A stretch of DNA of 64,000 nucleotides from Spirochaetota bacterium (GCA_029265615.1 JAJUIB010000005.1:1-64000); one strand, 5' to 3'; shown: positions 8,518 to 17,200, counted from the stretch's first letter. Program-made: numbers and translations. Notes: a model not told the origin generated them from the letters alone.

Positions 8518-9026
8518 TGGAGCGATGGCGCGCCACGTGTATCGCGGCGCTTGTTGCCGCGGCCCTGCTTTTCGTGCCCCGCCCGGCGTGGTGCGAAGAG
8601 CGGCGCGCGCCGCCCGCCCCTGCCCCGCGGCCGGGGCGGGCGCTCCTCCTGCGCGGTCCCGAGCCACGGAAGGGGCTTCCGTACTTTAGCCCCAACGCCA
8701 TAGCCTCCCTTGTGGGCGTGTACGCCCACGTTGAAGGCGAGATTATCGTGCGCTATACGCGCGCGCCCCTCGTCTGGGGATCGGCATGGGAAAACGCCTT
8801 AGTGAAAACTCCTGAAAACTTTCGCGCCTATCTTCGTAAAGATTCCCTAGGTCGCGTGTTTGCGCTTGCGTCGCCGCGCTATACGCTTTTTTTTGAGCTT
8901 CACGCCGATTCAAGCGCAACACGCGCCTTCGCGCTCGCCTTCGAGCGGCGCTTCCGTTTCTTTTTCGAGGGAGCTGTAAGCGATGCGGAGCTTTCCTTCC
9001 CCGCCTATGTCGACTACGGCGATTGA
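8514..9026 (+). CDS. exported protein of unknown function
   Basis: 170 residues. The N-terminus MMERWRATCIAALVAAALLFVPRPAWCEE is a signal peptide, followed by a Pro/Ala/Arg linker. The remaining ~120 residues (FSPNAIASLVGVYAHVEGEIIVRYTR, YTLFFELHADSSATRAFALAFERRFRFFFEG) match no family I recognise and look mixed alpha/beta. It overlaps the glmS stop by 4 nt, so it is translationally coupled to glmS. The linker DNA contains a 10-bp inverted repeat (8611-8642). A T-rich run follows at 9053-9060 without a convincing hairpin. Confidence 0.7.
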   Translation: MMERWRATCIAALVAAALLFVPRPAWCEERRAPPAPAPRPGRALLLRGPEPRKGLPYFSPNAIASLVGVYAHVEGEIIVRYTRAPLVWGSAWENALVKTPENFRAYLRKDSLGRVFALASPRYTLFFELHADSSATRAFALAFERRFRFFFEGAVSDAELSFPAYVDYGD

Positions 9027-9061
9027 AATTTAATATATCAGCGAATCGCGCCTTTTTTTAT

Positions 9062-9091
9062 TTGTGCGCGCATGGCTCCCTAGGGTATACT
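9062..9091 (+). promoter_or_regulatory. promoter of the liv operon
   Basis: TTGTGC (9062-9067), 18-nt spacer, TATACT (9086-9091), about 43 bases upstream of livJ. Confidence 0.6.
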
Positions 9092-9133
9092 GACGGCGTT
9101 TCCGTATCCTGATTTCTTTTTTTGGAGGGTTTC

Positions 9134-10291
9134 ATGCGAATGCGAGCATTGCTTTGTTCCCTGCTTATTGCCGCCGTGGCGCTTGTCGGCTGCGCCGGTG
9201 GCCAGAAGGTCGATACCATCAAGGTCGGCTGGTTCGGCGCACTCACGGGCGATCAGGCGGTATGGGGTGAGAACGAGCTCAACACGGTCAAGATGCTCTT
9301 TGAGGAGTACAATGCCAAGGGCGGCATCGAAGTCGGCGGTAAAAAGTACAAGCTCGAGGTCATCGGGTACGACAACAAGGGTGACGCTCAGGAAGCCGTG
9401 AACGTGACGAAGCGCCTCACCGGACAGGACAAGGTCGTCGCAATTCTCGGGCCTAACGCCTCGGGCAACGCAATCCCCATCGCTCCCATCCTTGAGGCGG
9501 CGAAGGTGCCGGACATCGCGACGGTTGCCACGAACCCCAAGGTCACGGTGATGGACGGCAAGGTCAAGCCCTACAACTTCCGCGTCTGCTTTATCGATCC
9601 CTATCAGGGCGCGGTCGCCGCCGGCTATGCCTTCGATCGCCTCGGCGCTCGAAAGGCCGCCATCCTCTATGATGTGTCCGATGACTACTCGCAGGGTCTT
9701 CGTGAGTTCTTCAAGGCGAGCTTTACGAAGAAGGGAGGCCAGATCGTCGCCGACGAGTCCTTCAACGCGGGCGATGTCGACTTCCGGCCGCAGCTTGCGA
9801 AGATCAAGGCAGCTAATCCCGACGTCATCTTCATGCCTTACTTCTTCAAGGAAGTCGCCCTGTCCGCGAACCAGGCCCGCGAGCTTGGCATCACCCAGGT
9901 TCTTCTCGGCGGCGACGGTTGGCCTTCCGAGCAGCTCATCTCGATGGGTGGCAAGGCAGTTGAGGGGTGCTATTTCGTGAACCACCTCGACTACGCCGAT
10001 CCCGCGGTTGCCGACTATAAGGCCCGCTACAAGGCCAAGTACGGTAAGGACACCGAGCTCAACGGCTTCCTCGTCCACGACGCGGTGCTCATGTTGGTCG
10101 ACGCGCTCAAGCGCGCCGGCAAGGTCGATGGCGAGGCGGTCGCCAAGGCGCTCACGACCACGGACATCCAGGGCATCACCGGCAGGATCAAGATCGGTGC
10201 CGACACCCACAACCCGGAGGGCAAGGACGCCGCCATTCTCAAGATCGTGAACGGCCAGTACGTCTTCCAGGAAAAATACGCCGCGAACTGA
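9134..10291 (+). CDS. livJ: branched-chain amino-acid ABC transporter, substrate-binding lipoprotein
   Basis: 385 residues from the ATG preceded by GGAGGG; an in-frame TTG at 9122 lies inside the ribosome site and was rejected. The N-terminus MRMRALLCSLLIAAVALVGCAGG carries a lipobox with Cys. The mature part is a type I periplasmic-binding fold (VGWFGALTGDQAVWGENELNTV; GPNASGNAIPIAPILEAAKVP) of the Leu/Ile/Val-binding class. It captures branched-chain or related amino acids outside the membrane for LivHMGF. A terminator follows at once, which would raise the amount of this binding protein relative to the membrane components. Confidence 0.93.
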   Translation: MRMRALLCSLLIAAVALVGCAGGQKVDTIKVGWFGALTGDQAVWGENELNTVKMLFEEYNAKGGIEVGGKKYKLEVIGYDNKGDAQEAVNVTKRLTGQDKVVAILGPNASGNAIPIAPILEAAKVPDIATVATNPKVTVMDGKVKPYNFRVCFIDPYQGAVAAGYAFDRLGARKAAILYDVSDDYSQGLREFFKASFTKKGGQIVADESFNAGDVDFRPQLAKIKAANPDVIFMPYFFKEVALSANQARELGITQVLLGGDGWPSEQLISMGGKAVEGCYFVNHLDYADPAVADYKARYKAKYGKDTELNGFLVHDAVLMLVDALKRAGKVDGEAVAKALTTTDIQGITGRIKIGADTHNPEGKDAAILKIVNGQYVFQEKYAAN

Positions 10292-10305
10292 ACCCCGCGG
10301 ATCCC

Positions 10306-10337
10306 GCCCCGGCCCCTCGCGGGCCGGGGCTTTGTTT
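10306..10337 (+). terminator. intra-operon terminator/attenuator between livJ and livH
   Basis: Perfect 10-bp stem GCCCCGGCCC / GGGCCGGGGC with a 5-nt loop, followed by TTTGTTT. It lies in the gap between livJ and livH, so it should leave only part of the transcripts running into the permease genes. Confidence 0.8.
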
Positions 10338-10351
10338 AAGGACGTCACGAC

Positions 10352-11230
10352 ATGAACCAGTTACTCCAACAGCTGGTGAACGGCCTGTCTATCGGCTCGG
10401 TATACGCGCTTATGGCGGTGGGATACTCCCTCGTCTATTCGATCATGAATTTTTCGAATTTTGCCCATGGCGGCGTCATCATGCTCGGCGCGTATTTCGG
10501 GTTTTTCGGCCTCACGCTGCTTAAACTGCCCTTCGCGGCAGCTTTCATCCTCGCTTCGGTCGGCACGGCCGTCCTTGCCACCCTCATTGAACGGGTGGCG
10601 TACAAGCCTCTTCGCGACCGCAAGGCTCCCTTTCTATATTTTATCATTTCCGCGATGGGCGCCTCGATCCTCCTTGAGAACGTCGTCATCGCGACAATCG
10701 GCCCGACCTTCCGCACTTACCCCGAGATATTCGCCCGCGAGCCCATCGCGCTCGGATCCCTCGCGATCGGCCGACTCGACCTCATCATGTTTTTCGTCTC
10801 GGCTTTCTGTCTTGCCTGTCTTATCCTCTTCATCGACAAGACGAGGATCGGCAAGGCGATCCAGGCCTCCGCGTACAACATGAAAGCATGCGCCCTCATG
10901 GGCGTGAACACCGACCTTGTGGTGCTCATCGTCTTCGCCCTTGGCGGTTTCCTCGCCGGTATCGCCGGCGTGTTCTTCGGGATGAAGTACACGGTGTATC
11001 CGCAGATCGGCAACATAACGACGAAGTCCTTTATCGCGGCTGTTTTCGGCGGACTCGGAAGCCTGCCGGGCGCGGTCATCGGCTCCGTCCTGCTCGGCGT
11101 GATCGAAACGCTCGTTGCGGGCTATCTTTCCTCGCAGTTCCGCGATCTCATCGCCTTCGTGATCCTCATCGGCGTCCTCATCGTGCGGCCGACCGGCATC
11201 ATGGGCAAGACCGCCGAAGACAAGGCGTAA
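10352..11230 (+). CDS. livH: branched-chain amino-acid ABC transporter permease LivH
   Basis: 292 residues with about eight hydrophobic helices. The N-terminus QLLQQLVNGLSIGSVYALMAVGYSLVY and the EAA-like 'ALMGVNTDLVVLIVFALGGFLAG' are typical of LivH. It forms the inner-membrane channel with LivM. The start sits 14 bases after the attenuator, following AAGGACGTCACGAC. livM begins 12 bases after the stop. Confidence 0.95.
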   Translation: MNQLLQQLVNGLSIGSVYALMAVGYSLVYSIMNFSNFAHGGVIMLGAYFGFFGLTLLKLPFAAAFILASVGTAVLATLIERVAYKPLRDRKAPFLYFIISAMGASILLENVVIATIGPTFRTYPEIFAREPIALGSLAIGRLDLIMFFVSAFCLACLILFIDKTRIGKAIQASAYNMKACALMGVNTDLVVLIVFALGGFLAGIAGVFFGMKYTVYPQIGNITTKSFIAAVFGGLGSLPGAVIGSVLLGVIETLVAGYLSSQFRDLIAFVILIGVLIVRPTGIMGKTAEDKA

Positions 11231-11242
11231 AGGAGGACGACC

Positions 11243-12184
11243 ATGGACATGACCTACATCCAGGGCATCCTCATGCTGGCGGGGATCAACCTGATCGCCG
11301 TCCTTGGGCTCTGCCTCCTTACCGGATTCACAGGCCTTTTCTCTTTCGGCCATGCGGGATTCATGGCCATTGGTGCCTACATCGGCGCCCTCATGACCGT
11401 CCCGCCTTCGACCATGCCCGGGAGCATTGGCGGCCTCGGCCTGCCGTTCATTTTCGGCATTCTCGCAGGAGGTGCAGCGGCCGGTATCGTGAGCTGGTTC
11501 ATCGGCCGCATAACGCTCAATCTCAAGGGCGACTACTTCTGCATCGCGACGCTCGGCTTCGGCGAGGCGACGCGTCTCATTCTCAACAACGTGCAGACCT
11601 TCGGTGGCGCGCGCGGTTGGCCGGGCGTTCCGCAGTACTCCACCGTCCTCACGGTGTTCGTCGTCGATGTGATCGCGGTGCTGTTCCTCGCCAATCTCGT
11701 GAAGTCGCGGCACGGTCGCAATATGATCGCGGTGCGCGAGGAGGAACTCGCTGCCCAGATCGCGGGCGTTGACGTTTTCCGCTACAAGATGATCGCGCTC
11801 ATCGTGTCCGCTGTCTACGCGGGCGTGGCGGGCGTGCTCTTTGGCCACTACATGACCTTCATACAGCCGAAAATGTTCTCGATGACGAAGTCGACCGAGC
11901 TCACAATTATCGTCATCTTCGGCGGACTCGGTTCGATCTCGGGCTCGGTGCTCGGTGCGCTCGTGCTTACGGCGCTCCCTGAGCTTCTCCGCGCCTTTGA
12001 TATCTGGCGTCTTGTCTTCTATGGCGCCGCGGTCATCGTCATCATGATTTCGCGGCCCAAGGGCCTCATGGGCGGCATGGAACTGTCGCCCGCAGGCATC
12101 CGCAAGATCCGCGCCGAGCGGCGGGCGAGGCTCGCCTTGAAGGAAGAGGCCGCCCGCGAGGCGGCGTCCGGAGGCCGGTCATGA
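11243..12184 (+). CDS. livM: branched-chain amino-acid ABC transporter permease LivM
   Basis: 313 residues, about nine membrane helices. 'LLTGFTGLFSFGHAGFMAIGAY' and 'IAVREEELAAQIAGVDVFRYKMIALIVSA' are LivM family hallmarks. It is the second channel subunit of the transporter. AAGGAGG precedes the start. The basic C-terminal tail (IRAERRARLALKEEAAREA) faces the cytoplasm. The last codons overlap the start of livG by 4 nt. Confidence 0.95.
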   Translation: MDMTYIQGILMLAGINLIAVLGLCLLTGFTGLFSFGHAGFMAIGAYIGALMTVPPSTMPGSIGGLGLPFIFGILAGGAAAGIVSWFIGRITLNLKGDYFCIATLGFGEATRLILNNVQTFGGARGWPGVPQYSTVLTVFVVDVIAVLFLANLVKSRHGRNMIAVREEELAAQIAGVDVFRYKMIALIVSAVYAGVAGVLFGHYMTFIQPKMFSMTKSTELTIIVIFGGLGSISGSVLGALVLTALPELLRAFDIWRLVFYGAAVIVIMISRPKGLMGGMELSPAGIRKIRAERRARLALKEEAAREAASGGRS

Positions 12185-12963
12185 GCGTCGACATTCTCGA
12201 GATCAAGGGGCTTACCAAGCGCTTCGGCGGACTTGCCGCGGTGAACGACGTCTCCTTTTCCGTGCGCGAGGGCGGCATCTCCGGCCTCATCGGGCCGAAC
12301 GGCGCCGGAAAGACAACGATATTCAACCTCATCACGGGTGTCTACAAGGTAACATCCGGCGAGGTCGCTTTTGCCGGAAAGCGCATCGAAAATCTCGAGC
12401 CCTACAAGATCGCCGATCTGGGCGTCACGAGGACGTTCCAGAACATCCGGCTTTTCAAAAATCTCTCGGTCTTCGACAACGTCCTTACGGCCTGCCACAT
12501 GAGCGCGAAGTACACAATCCCCGAGGCGATCCTCAGGCTTCCGCGCTTCCGGCGGGAGGAGAAGCTCCTTGCAGACAAGGCGCGCGGCTTACTTGAGATC
12601 ATGGGTCTTGCCGACCGTATGGATGTCCAGGCGAACAACCTGCCCTACGGCCTGCAGCGGCGCCTGGAGATCGTTCGCGCCCTCGCTCTCGATCCGAAGC
12701 TCCTCCTCCTCGATGAACCCGCGGCGGGCATGAATCCCGACGAGACCGAACAGCTCATGCGGCTCATCATGGATATCCGCGACCGCTTCACGCTTTCGGT
12801 GCTCGTCATCGAGCACCACATGGACCTCGTGATGGGCATCTGCGAGCACATCGTCGTTCTCAACTTTGGGCAGAAGCTCGCCGAGGGCACGCCCGACGAG
12901 GTCTCCGTCGATCCGAAGGTCATGGAGGCGTACCTGGGCTCATCGGGAGGCACCGCATGCTGA
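12181..12963 (+). CDS. livG: branched-chain amino-acid ABC transporter ATPase LivG
   Basis: 260 residues. Walker A is GPNGAGKTT (about 38-46) and Walker B is LLLLDEPAAGMNP. The signature region LPYGLQRRLEIVRAL replaces LSGG, as is usual for LivG. Overlaps livM (ATGA) and livF, so the three are translationally coupled. It powers import together with LivF. Confidence 0.96.
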   Translation: MSVDILEIKGLTKRFGGLAAVNDVSFSVREGGISGLIGPNGAGKTTIFNLITGVYKVTSGEVAFAGKRIENLEPYKIADLGVTRTFQNIRLFKNLSVFDNVLTACHMSAKYTIPEAILRLPRFRREEKLLADKARGLLEIMGLADRMDVQANNLPYGLQRRLEIVRALALDPKLLLLDEPAAGMNPDETEQLMRLIMDIRDRFTLSVLVIEHHMDLVMGICEHIVVLNFGQKLAEGTPDEVSVDPKVMEAYLGSSGGTAC

Positions 12964-13685
12964 GCGTCCGCGATCTCTACGTTTCCTACGGCGGCATCCG
13001 CGCCTTGAAGGGCGTTTCGCTCGAGGTCAACAAGGGCGAAATCGTCACCATCATCGGGGCCAATGGCGCAGGGAAATCAACGCTCCTCAATACAATCTCT
13101 GGGTTTTTGAAGCCCCAGAAGGGCGAGGTTCTTTTCAATGGCCTGCGCCTTGGCAGGCAGCCCGCCAAGATCGTTAAGGCGGGCATCTGCCACGTGCCAG
13201 AGGGGCGTCTTGTGTTTGCGAATCTCACGGTTCACGACAATCTCGTCCTTGGCGCCTATTTGCGCCGTGACCGTAAGGCTATCGCCGAAGACCTCGACAA
13301 GGTCTACGGGCTCTTTCCCCGGCTCAAGGAACGCATGCGCCAGCCTGCTGGCACGCTCTCCGGCGGCGAGCAGCAAATGCTCGCGATGGGCCGCGCGCTC
13401 ATGACCAACGGCGACCTCGTCCTCATGGACGAGCCCTCGCTCGGTCTTGCTCCGCTTCTCGTGCAGACGGTGTTCGACATCATCGAGGAGATCCGGGGAC
13501 TTGGAAAGACGATTCTCCTTGTCGAGCAGAACGCCTTTAAGGCGCTCCATGTCGCCGATCGTGCCTATGTGCTCGAACAGGGCCGCATCGTCAAGGAGGG
13601 GCGCGCCTGCGATATCGCGAACGACCCTGCGGTGCGCGACGCCTATCTTGGTACAAAGTCGAAGGGCGGCGGTGGCGTAGCGTGA
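12957..13685 (+). CDS. livF: branched-chain amino-acid ABC transporter ATPase LivF
   Basis: 242 residues. Walker A is GANGAGKST, the signature is LSGGEQQMLAMGRALM and Walker B is LVLMDEPSLGLAP. The start ATG lies inside the end of livG (7-nt overlap). This is the last gene of the operon; a strong terminator follows 25 bases downstream. Confidence 0.96.
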   Translation: MLSVRDLYVSYGGIRALKGVSLEVNKGEIVTIIGANGAGKSTLLNTISGFLKPQKGEVLFNGLRLGRQPAKIVKAGICHVPEGRLVFANLTVHDNLVLGAYLRRDRKAIAEDLDKVYGLFPRLKERMRQPAGTLSGGEQQMLAMGRALMTNGDLVLMDEPSLGLAPLLVQTVFDIIEEIRGLGKTILLVEQNAFKALHVADRAYVLEQGRIVKEGRACDIANDPAVRDAYLGTKSKGGGGVA

Positions 13686-13710
13686 GGGCGCTACGAGTGT
13701 CCAGACTATA

Positions 13711-13745
13711 AAGGGGCTTGCCCGTAAAGGGCAGCCCCTTTTTTT
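13711..13745 (+). terminator. rho-independent terminator of the liv operon
   Basis: AAGGGGCT-T-GCCC pairs with GGGCAGCCCCTT (12 bp with one bulged T, 5-nt loop) and runs into seven T residues. Confidence 0.9.
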
Positions 13746-13765
13746 GGGCGCTGCGCGCGCTCAGG

Positions 13766-15223
13766 CTACAGTGACTCTATAAGCCGCTTATAGAACAATG
13801 CGCAGCGTTTGAGGTTGCCGAGTTCCACGCGTTCGTCGCGGCCATGCACGCCCTCGAGGTCGGCCGATGTCTGCTTGAGGGGGGTAAGGCGGTAGATTGC
13901 CTCGGTGATTTCGCGGTAGTGCTTCGTATCCGTGCCCGCGCTGAAGAGAAAGGGCACCGGTGCCGCATCGGGGAAGGAGCGAGCGAGCGCGACTTCAATC
14001 GCGCGGTAGCCTTCGTGGTCGACCGGTGATTCTGGAAGGGGTTCAACGACGTGCTCCGGGTGCGCGATGGCGACCGAGGCGCCAAAAGGTTTGACGAGTC
14101 GCGCAAGACGCGCGAGGGCCTCTTCGACGCTTTCGCCAGGGAGGATGCGCATGTTGACCGTGGCGCGCGCACGATCGGGGAGTACGTTTTCCTTGGGACT
14201 GCCCTCGAGCATGGTAGGGGCGGCTGTCGTCCGGATGAGCGCATTGGTGCTCGGAGCCGCGGCAAAGGCCGCCTTGACGAGCGGCGCGGTGAGCCAAAGG
14301 TTGCGGAACAGAAGGCGCATCGGAAAGGGCACGTAAGGCGAAAGGTGCATGAGGAAATTTCGAACCGTGTAACCGAGCCGCGCCGGAGCTGGCTTCTCTT
14401 CGACCGCCGCGACCGCGCGCGCAAGGTCGCCCGCCGCGCTTCTTTTCGGAGGCATCGAAGCATGGCCGCCCCGCCCCTGTGTCTCGATCAGGGCATCGAC
14501 ATAGCCTTTTTCCGCGATGCCTACAAGGGCAAGCGGGCGGTCCGCGAAGGCGAGCATGCCGTCCGCGATCGGTCCTCCCTCGTCGAGGAGAAAGGATGCT
14601 TTGACGCCGAGCTCCGAAAGCCGCGCCGCGATGCGGGCGGCGCCGCAGTTGCCGCCAACCTCCTCGTCACCTCCGAAGGCGAAGTAGACGGTCCTGCGGG
14701 GGCGGCGGCCTTCGGCAAGGAGCTGCTCGACCGCCCAGAGTGCGGAAGCCATAGAGACCTTGATGTCCTGCGTACCGCGGCCCCAGAGGGCGCCATCGGC
14801 GACGATGCCCGAAAAAGGGCCGTGGCGCCAGGTCTCGGCGGCTTCGGCTGGGACGACGTCGAAATGTGCGCAGAGGATGACGGGCTCAAGGGATGGCTCG
14901 GCGCCCTTCCAGGTGAAGAGGATCGCGCGCGGTCCGAGTTCTTCCCGCTCAAGGTGGCGATGGACAAGGGGGTAGAGGCTCCGAAGTTCGTCTTTGAGGG
15001 CGGTGAATGCGGCTTCGTCCTCGCGGGCGGGATCGAAATGCGAGACGGTGGGCTTTTGGACGAGAGCGGCAAGGCGCTCCTCGACGCCCTCGGCCTCGGC
15101 GAGGGCCTCTTCGGGGAGGGGCGCGCCGGGCGGCGCGGCGCGCGGTGTCGCGAGGGCGCGAACAAGGGCGACCGTGAGCGCGGCCGCGAGGGCGGAAAGC
15201 AGGGCGACGAGGGCGTAGGACAT
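13766..15223 (-). CDS. membrane-anchored M20 metallopeptidase (PM20D1/CPS1-like)
   Basis: 485 residues. An N-terminal hydrophobic helix (about 3-27) anchors or exports it. The M20 zinc-site motifs are present: CAHFDVVPA (first His), WGRGTQDIK (bridging Asp), FGGDEEVGG (catalytic Glu pair) and GTDTKHYRE (C-terminal His). A dimerisation domain lies between (KGYVDALIETQGRGGHASMPP). Overall it resembles Gly-X carboxypeptidase and PM20D1-type N-acyl-amino-acid hydrolases more than DapE or ArgE. AAGGAG precedes the ATG. It is divergent from the YfcC carrier, suggesting a shared substrate such as peptides or acylated amino acids (inference). Confidence 0.87.
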   Translation of the reverse strand: MSYALVALLSALAAALTVALVRALATPRAAPPGAPLPEEALAEAEGVEERLAALVQKPTVSHFDPAREDEAAFTALKDELRSLYPLVHRHLEREELGPRAILFTWKGAEPSLEPVILCAHFDVVPAEAAETWRHGPFSGIVADGALWGRGTQDIKVSMASALWAVEQLLAEGRRPRRTVYFAFGGDEEVGGNCGAARIAARLSELGVKASFLLDEGGPIADGMLAFADRPLALVGIAEKGYVDALIETQGRGGHASMPPKRSAAGDLARAVAAVEEKPAPARLGYTVRNFLMHLSPYVPFPMRLLFRNLWLTAPLVKAAFAAAPSTNALIRTTAAPTMLEGSPKENVLPDRARATVNMRILPGESVEEALARLARLVKPFGASVAIAHPEHVVEPLPESPVDHEGYRAIEVALARSFPDAAPVPFLFSAGTDTKHYREITEAIYRLTPLKQTSADLEGVHGRDERVELGNLKRCALFYKRLIESL

Positions 15224-15244
15224 GGTAGCTCCTTACGGGTTTTG

Positions 15245-15274
15245 AGTATCCGCCCCCTTAAGCGCCTGAGTCAA
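15245..15274 (-). promoter_or_regulatory. promoter for the M20 peptidase
   Basis: TTGACT (15274-15269), 18-nt spacer, GATACT (15250-15245) on the minus strand. Confidence 0.55.
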
Positions 15275-15328
15275 CGGGCCGTGGCCCGCGCGTATGCGCT
15301 CCGCGTTGTGTTATCGAGGAGTCTTACG

Positions 15329-15358
15329 TCGACAGGAGCCCGCCTTTGCGCCTATACT
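15329..15358 (+). promoter_or_regulatory. promoter for the YfcC-type carrier
   Basis: TCGACA (15329-15334), 18-nt spacer, TATACT (15353-15358), about 50 bases before the start codon. Confidence 0.55.
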
Positions 15359-15407
15359 CGCGCTGCGCGGCACCGCGGATCCACGGAGCCTTGCGCAAGG
15401 AGGCATC

Positions 15408-16838
15408 ATGGCTGAAAAGCGGGCGGGCGTCTCGATCGGCGCAAAAGCCTTTCTCGCAAGCTTCCTCATCCTTTTCTGTCTCATGCTTGGAGCGGGTGTC
15501 CTCACCCGGATTCTTCCTGCAGGAAGCTTCGACCGGATTGAGGGAGCCTCAGGGCCGGTCATCGATCCAGAAAGCTACCGTGAACTTCCGCGGCCCGACT
15601 ATCCCGTCTGGCGCTGGCTCCTCGCCCCGTTCGAAGTTCTCATCTCCGAGGATGCGCTTCAGGTTCTCGTCATTGTTGCCTTTATCGCGATCGTGGGCGG
15701 CGCCTTCGCGGTGCTTAAAGAGGCGGGAATTCTTAAGGGCGCGGTGCACGGCCTTGCGGCGCGCGCGGGTGGGCAAAGATACCGCCTCCTTGCCCTCGTC
15801 GCCCTTTTCTTTATGCTCATTGGCTCCCTCATGGGTATTTTCGAGGAGGTGGTTCCCCTCGTCCCTGTCGCTATCGCCCTCGCGGCGACCCTCGGCTGGG
15901 ATATCATGACGGGCCTCGGGATGAGCATTCTCGCGACCGGCTTCGGTTTTTCCGCAGCGATCGCGAACCCTTTCTCAATCGGTACTGCGCAGCGCCTTGC
16001 AGGTGTTCCGGTCTTCTCGGGCGCGGCCTTCCGCGTCCTCGTTTTCGCGGTGGTGTACGGGTTCTACGTGACCTGGCTCCTGCGACTTGCACAGCGCTCC
16101 GAGTCGCGCAAAGGCGCGGACGCCTCCGCGGCGCCCGAGTCCGGGACGCTGGACTCAGGCGCGGTTCTGCTTGATCCCGCAAAGACTAAGAGAGGCGTCC
16201 GCTTCTTCGCGGCCTCCGCCGTCATCCTCCTTCTTGCGGTGATGGCGATCTCGCTCACGCGTTTCCTCGCGGACTACTCGATGCCGATAACCGCATTACT
16301 CTTCCTCGCCGCAGGCCTTGGCTCGGGGCTCGTTGCGGGCCTCGACGCACGGCAAGCGGGGAAGGCCTTCCTTGAGGGGATCGTCGGCATCATCCCGGGC
16401 GCCGTCCTCATCCTCATGGCGGTGAGCGTGAAGCGGATCATCGTCCAGGGCGGCATCATGGATACGATCCTCGAACGTGCGCGCATCGCGGTCGCGGGGT
16501 CCTCGGGCTACGGGGCGGCGGCCCTCATCTACCTCTTTACCCTCGGCATGAACTTTTTTGTCGGTTCGGCGACGGCCAAGGCCTTCCTCCTCATGCCGGT
16601 TCTCGCGCCCCTTGGCGACCTTGCGGGCGTGTCGCGGCAGGTGGTCGTGCAAGCCTTCGCCTTCGGCGACGGCTTTTCGAACATGCTTTATCCGACAAAT
16701 GCCGTGCTCCTCATCAGTCTCGGCATCGCTGGCCTCTCCTGGCCGCAGTGGTTTAAGCGCACCTGGAAGCTACAGCTCGGGATGTTTGTCGTCACCATGG
16801 GCCTCCTCATGCTCGCCGTGGCGACTGGCTACGTCTGA
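15408..16838 (+). CDS. YfcC-family carrier (basic amino acid/dicarboxylate type)
   Basis: 476 residues with 11-12 predicted membrane helices. AAGGAGGC precedes the ATG; the longer in-frame extension to 15294 runs through the promoter and was rejected. Family features are RILPAGSF after the first helix, 'SLMGIFEEVVPLVPVAIALA' and 'FSAAIANPFSIGTAQRLAGVP'. YfcC proteins are inner-membrane secondary carriers related to C4-dicarboxylate and arginine/ornithine exchangers. The true substrate is unknown. A hydrophilic loop around residues 240-260 is encoded by an inverted repeat (16131-16162). A short CGCCC/GGGCG hairpin with TTT follows the stop (16855-16870). Confidence 0.85.
   Translation: MAEKRAGVSIGAKAFLASFLILFCLMLGAGVLTRILPAGSFDRIEGASGPVIDPESYRELPRPDYPVWRWLLAPFEVLISEDALQVLVIVAFIAIVGGAFAVLKEAGILKGAVHGLAARAGGQRYRLLALVALFFMLIGSLMGIFEEVVPLVPVAIALAATLGWDIMTGLGMSILATGFGFSAAIANPFSIGTAQRLAGVPVFSGAAFRVLVFAVVYGFYVTWLLRLAQRSESRKGADASAAPESGTLDSGAVLLDPAKTKRGVRFFAASAVILLLAVMAISLTRFLADYSMPITALLFLAAGLGSGLVAGLDARQAGKAFLEGIVGIIPGAVLILMAVSVKRIIVQGGIMDTILERARIAVAGSSGYGAAALIYLFTLGMNFFVGSATAKAFLLMPVLAPLGDLAGVSRQVVVQAFAFGDGFSNMLYPTNAVLLISLGIAGLSWPQWFKRTWKLQLGMFVVTMGLLMLAVATGYV
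16131..16162 (+). repeat. intragenic inverted repeat in the YfcC gene
   Basis: GCGCCCGAGTCC (16131-16142) pairs with GGACTCAGGCGC (16151-16162) over 11 of 12 positions around an 8-nt loop. It encodes part of the loop 'APESGTLDSGAV'. Confidence 0.5.
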
Positions 16839-17098
16839 GGCGCGACCATTACGGCGCCCGAAGGGCGTTTGCGGCAGAGTGTCTAGCTCTGTGCCCGGAG
16901 TCGAGGTCGCGGCTTCCGAGCGCTGCCGCGGGGCGTCCGGTGAGGAGGAGGGGAGGGGACGCCCGAGGAGAAGCTCCTCGGCGTCGCCGGGCTTGCGCTT
17001 CATGCGAGCATGATAACCCGGTGCGCTTTCCGTGTCAGGAAGGCCCCTGCGCGGTCCCAAGGACACTTCTCCCTTGCATTGACGATACTAGGGCCCTC
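16839..17098. other. intergenic region after the YfcC gene
   Basis: No gene recognised in about 260 bases. I looked for tRNA, tmRNA and 4.5S RNA features and saw none. A notable hairpin occupies 16958-16985 (listed separately). A weak terminator-like hairpin lies just after the YfcC stop at 16855-16870. Confidence 0.4.
16958..16985. repeat. intergenic 12-bp hairpin with AAG loop
   Basis: GACGCC(C)GAGGAG pairs with CTCCTCGGCGTC over 12 bp with one bulged C and the 3-nt loop AAG. There is no T tail, so it is not an ordinary terminator. Tight 3-nt loops also occur in the intragenic palindromes at 27308 and 54797. Confidence 0.55.
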
Positions 17099-17127
17099 TT
17101 GACGCGTGGAATGCCATGTGCTTTAAT
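17099..17127 (+). promoter_or_regulatory. strong promoter of the 30-aa basic protein gene
   Basis: TTGACG (17099-17104), exactly 17-nt spacer, TTTAAT (17122-17127). This is one of the best sigma70 matches in the window, fitting a highly expressed small ribosomal protein. Confidence 0.7.
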
Positions 17128-17200
17128 CGGCGAAGCGAATTTGCGCGGAAGCCTTGAGATTCCGCGATATTGCCGAATCGCTACGCGAAGGAGAGGCAAA

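Noticed and set aside
8611-8642. 10-bp inverted repeat in the exported-protein linker as strong evidence for the palindrome family
   Set aside because: The arms are pure G/C with a 12-base loop in a Pro/Arg-coding stretch, so chance is a reasonable explanation; noted only as weak support.
9080-10348. 422-residue open frame opposite livJ
   Set aside because: Antisense to a certain gene and without ribosome site.
16839-17200. tmRNA or 4.5S RNA in the 360-base gap
   Set aside because: No tRNA-like ends, no tag reading frame and no SRP core sequence were found.
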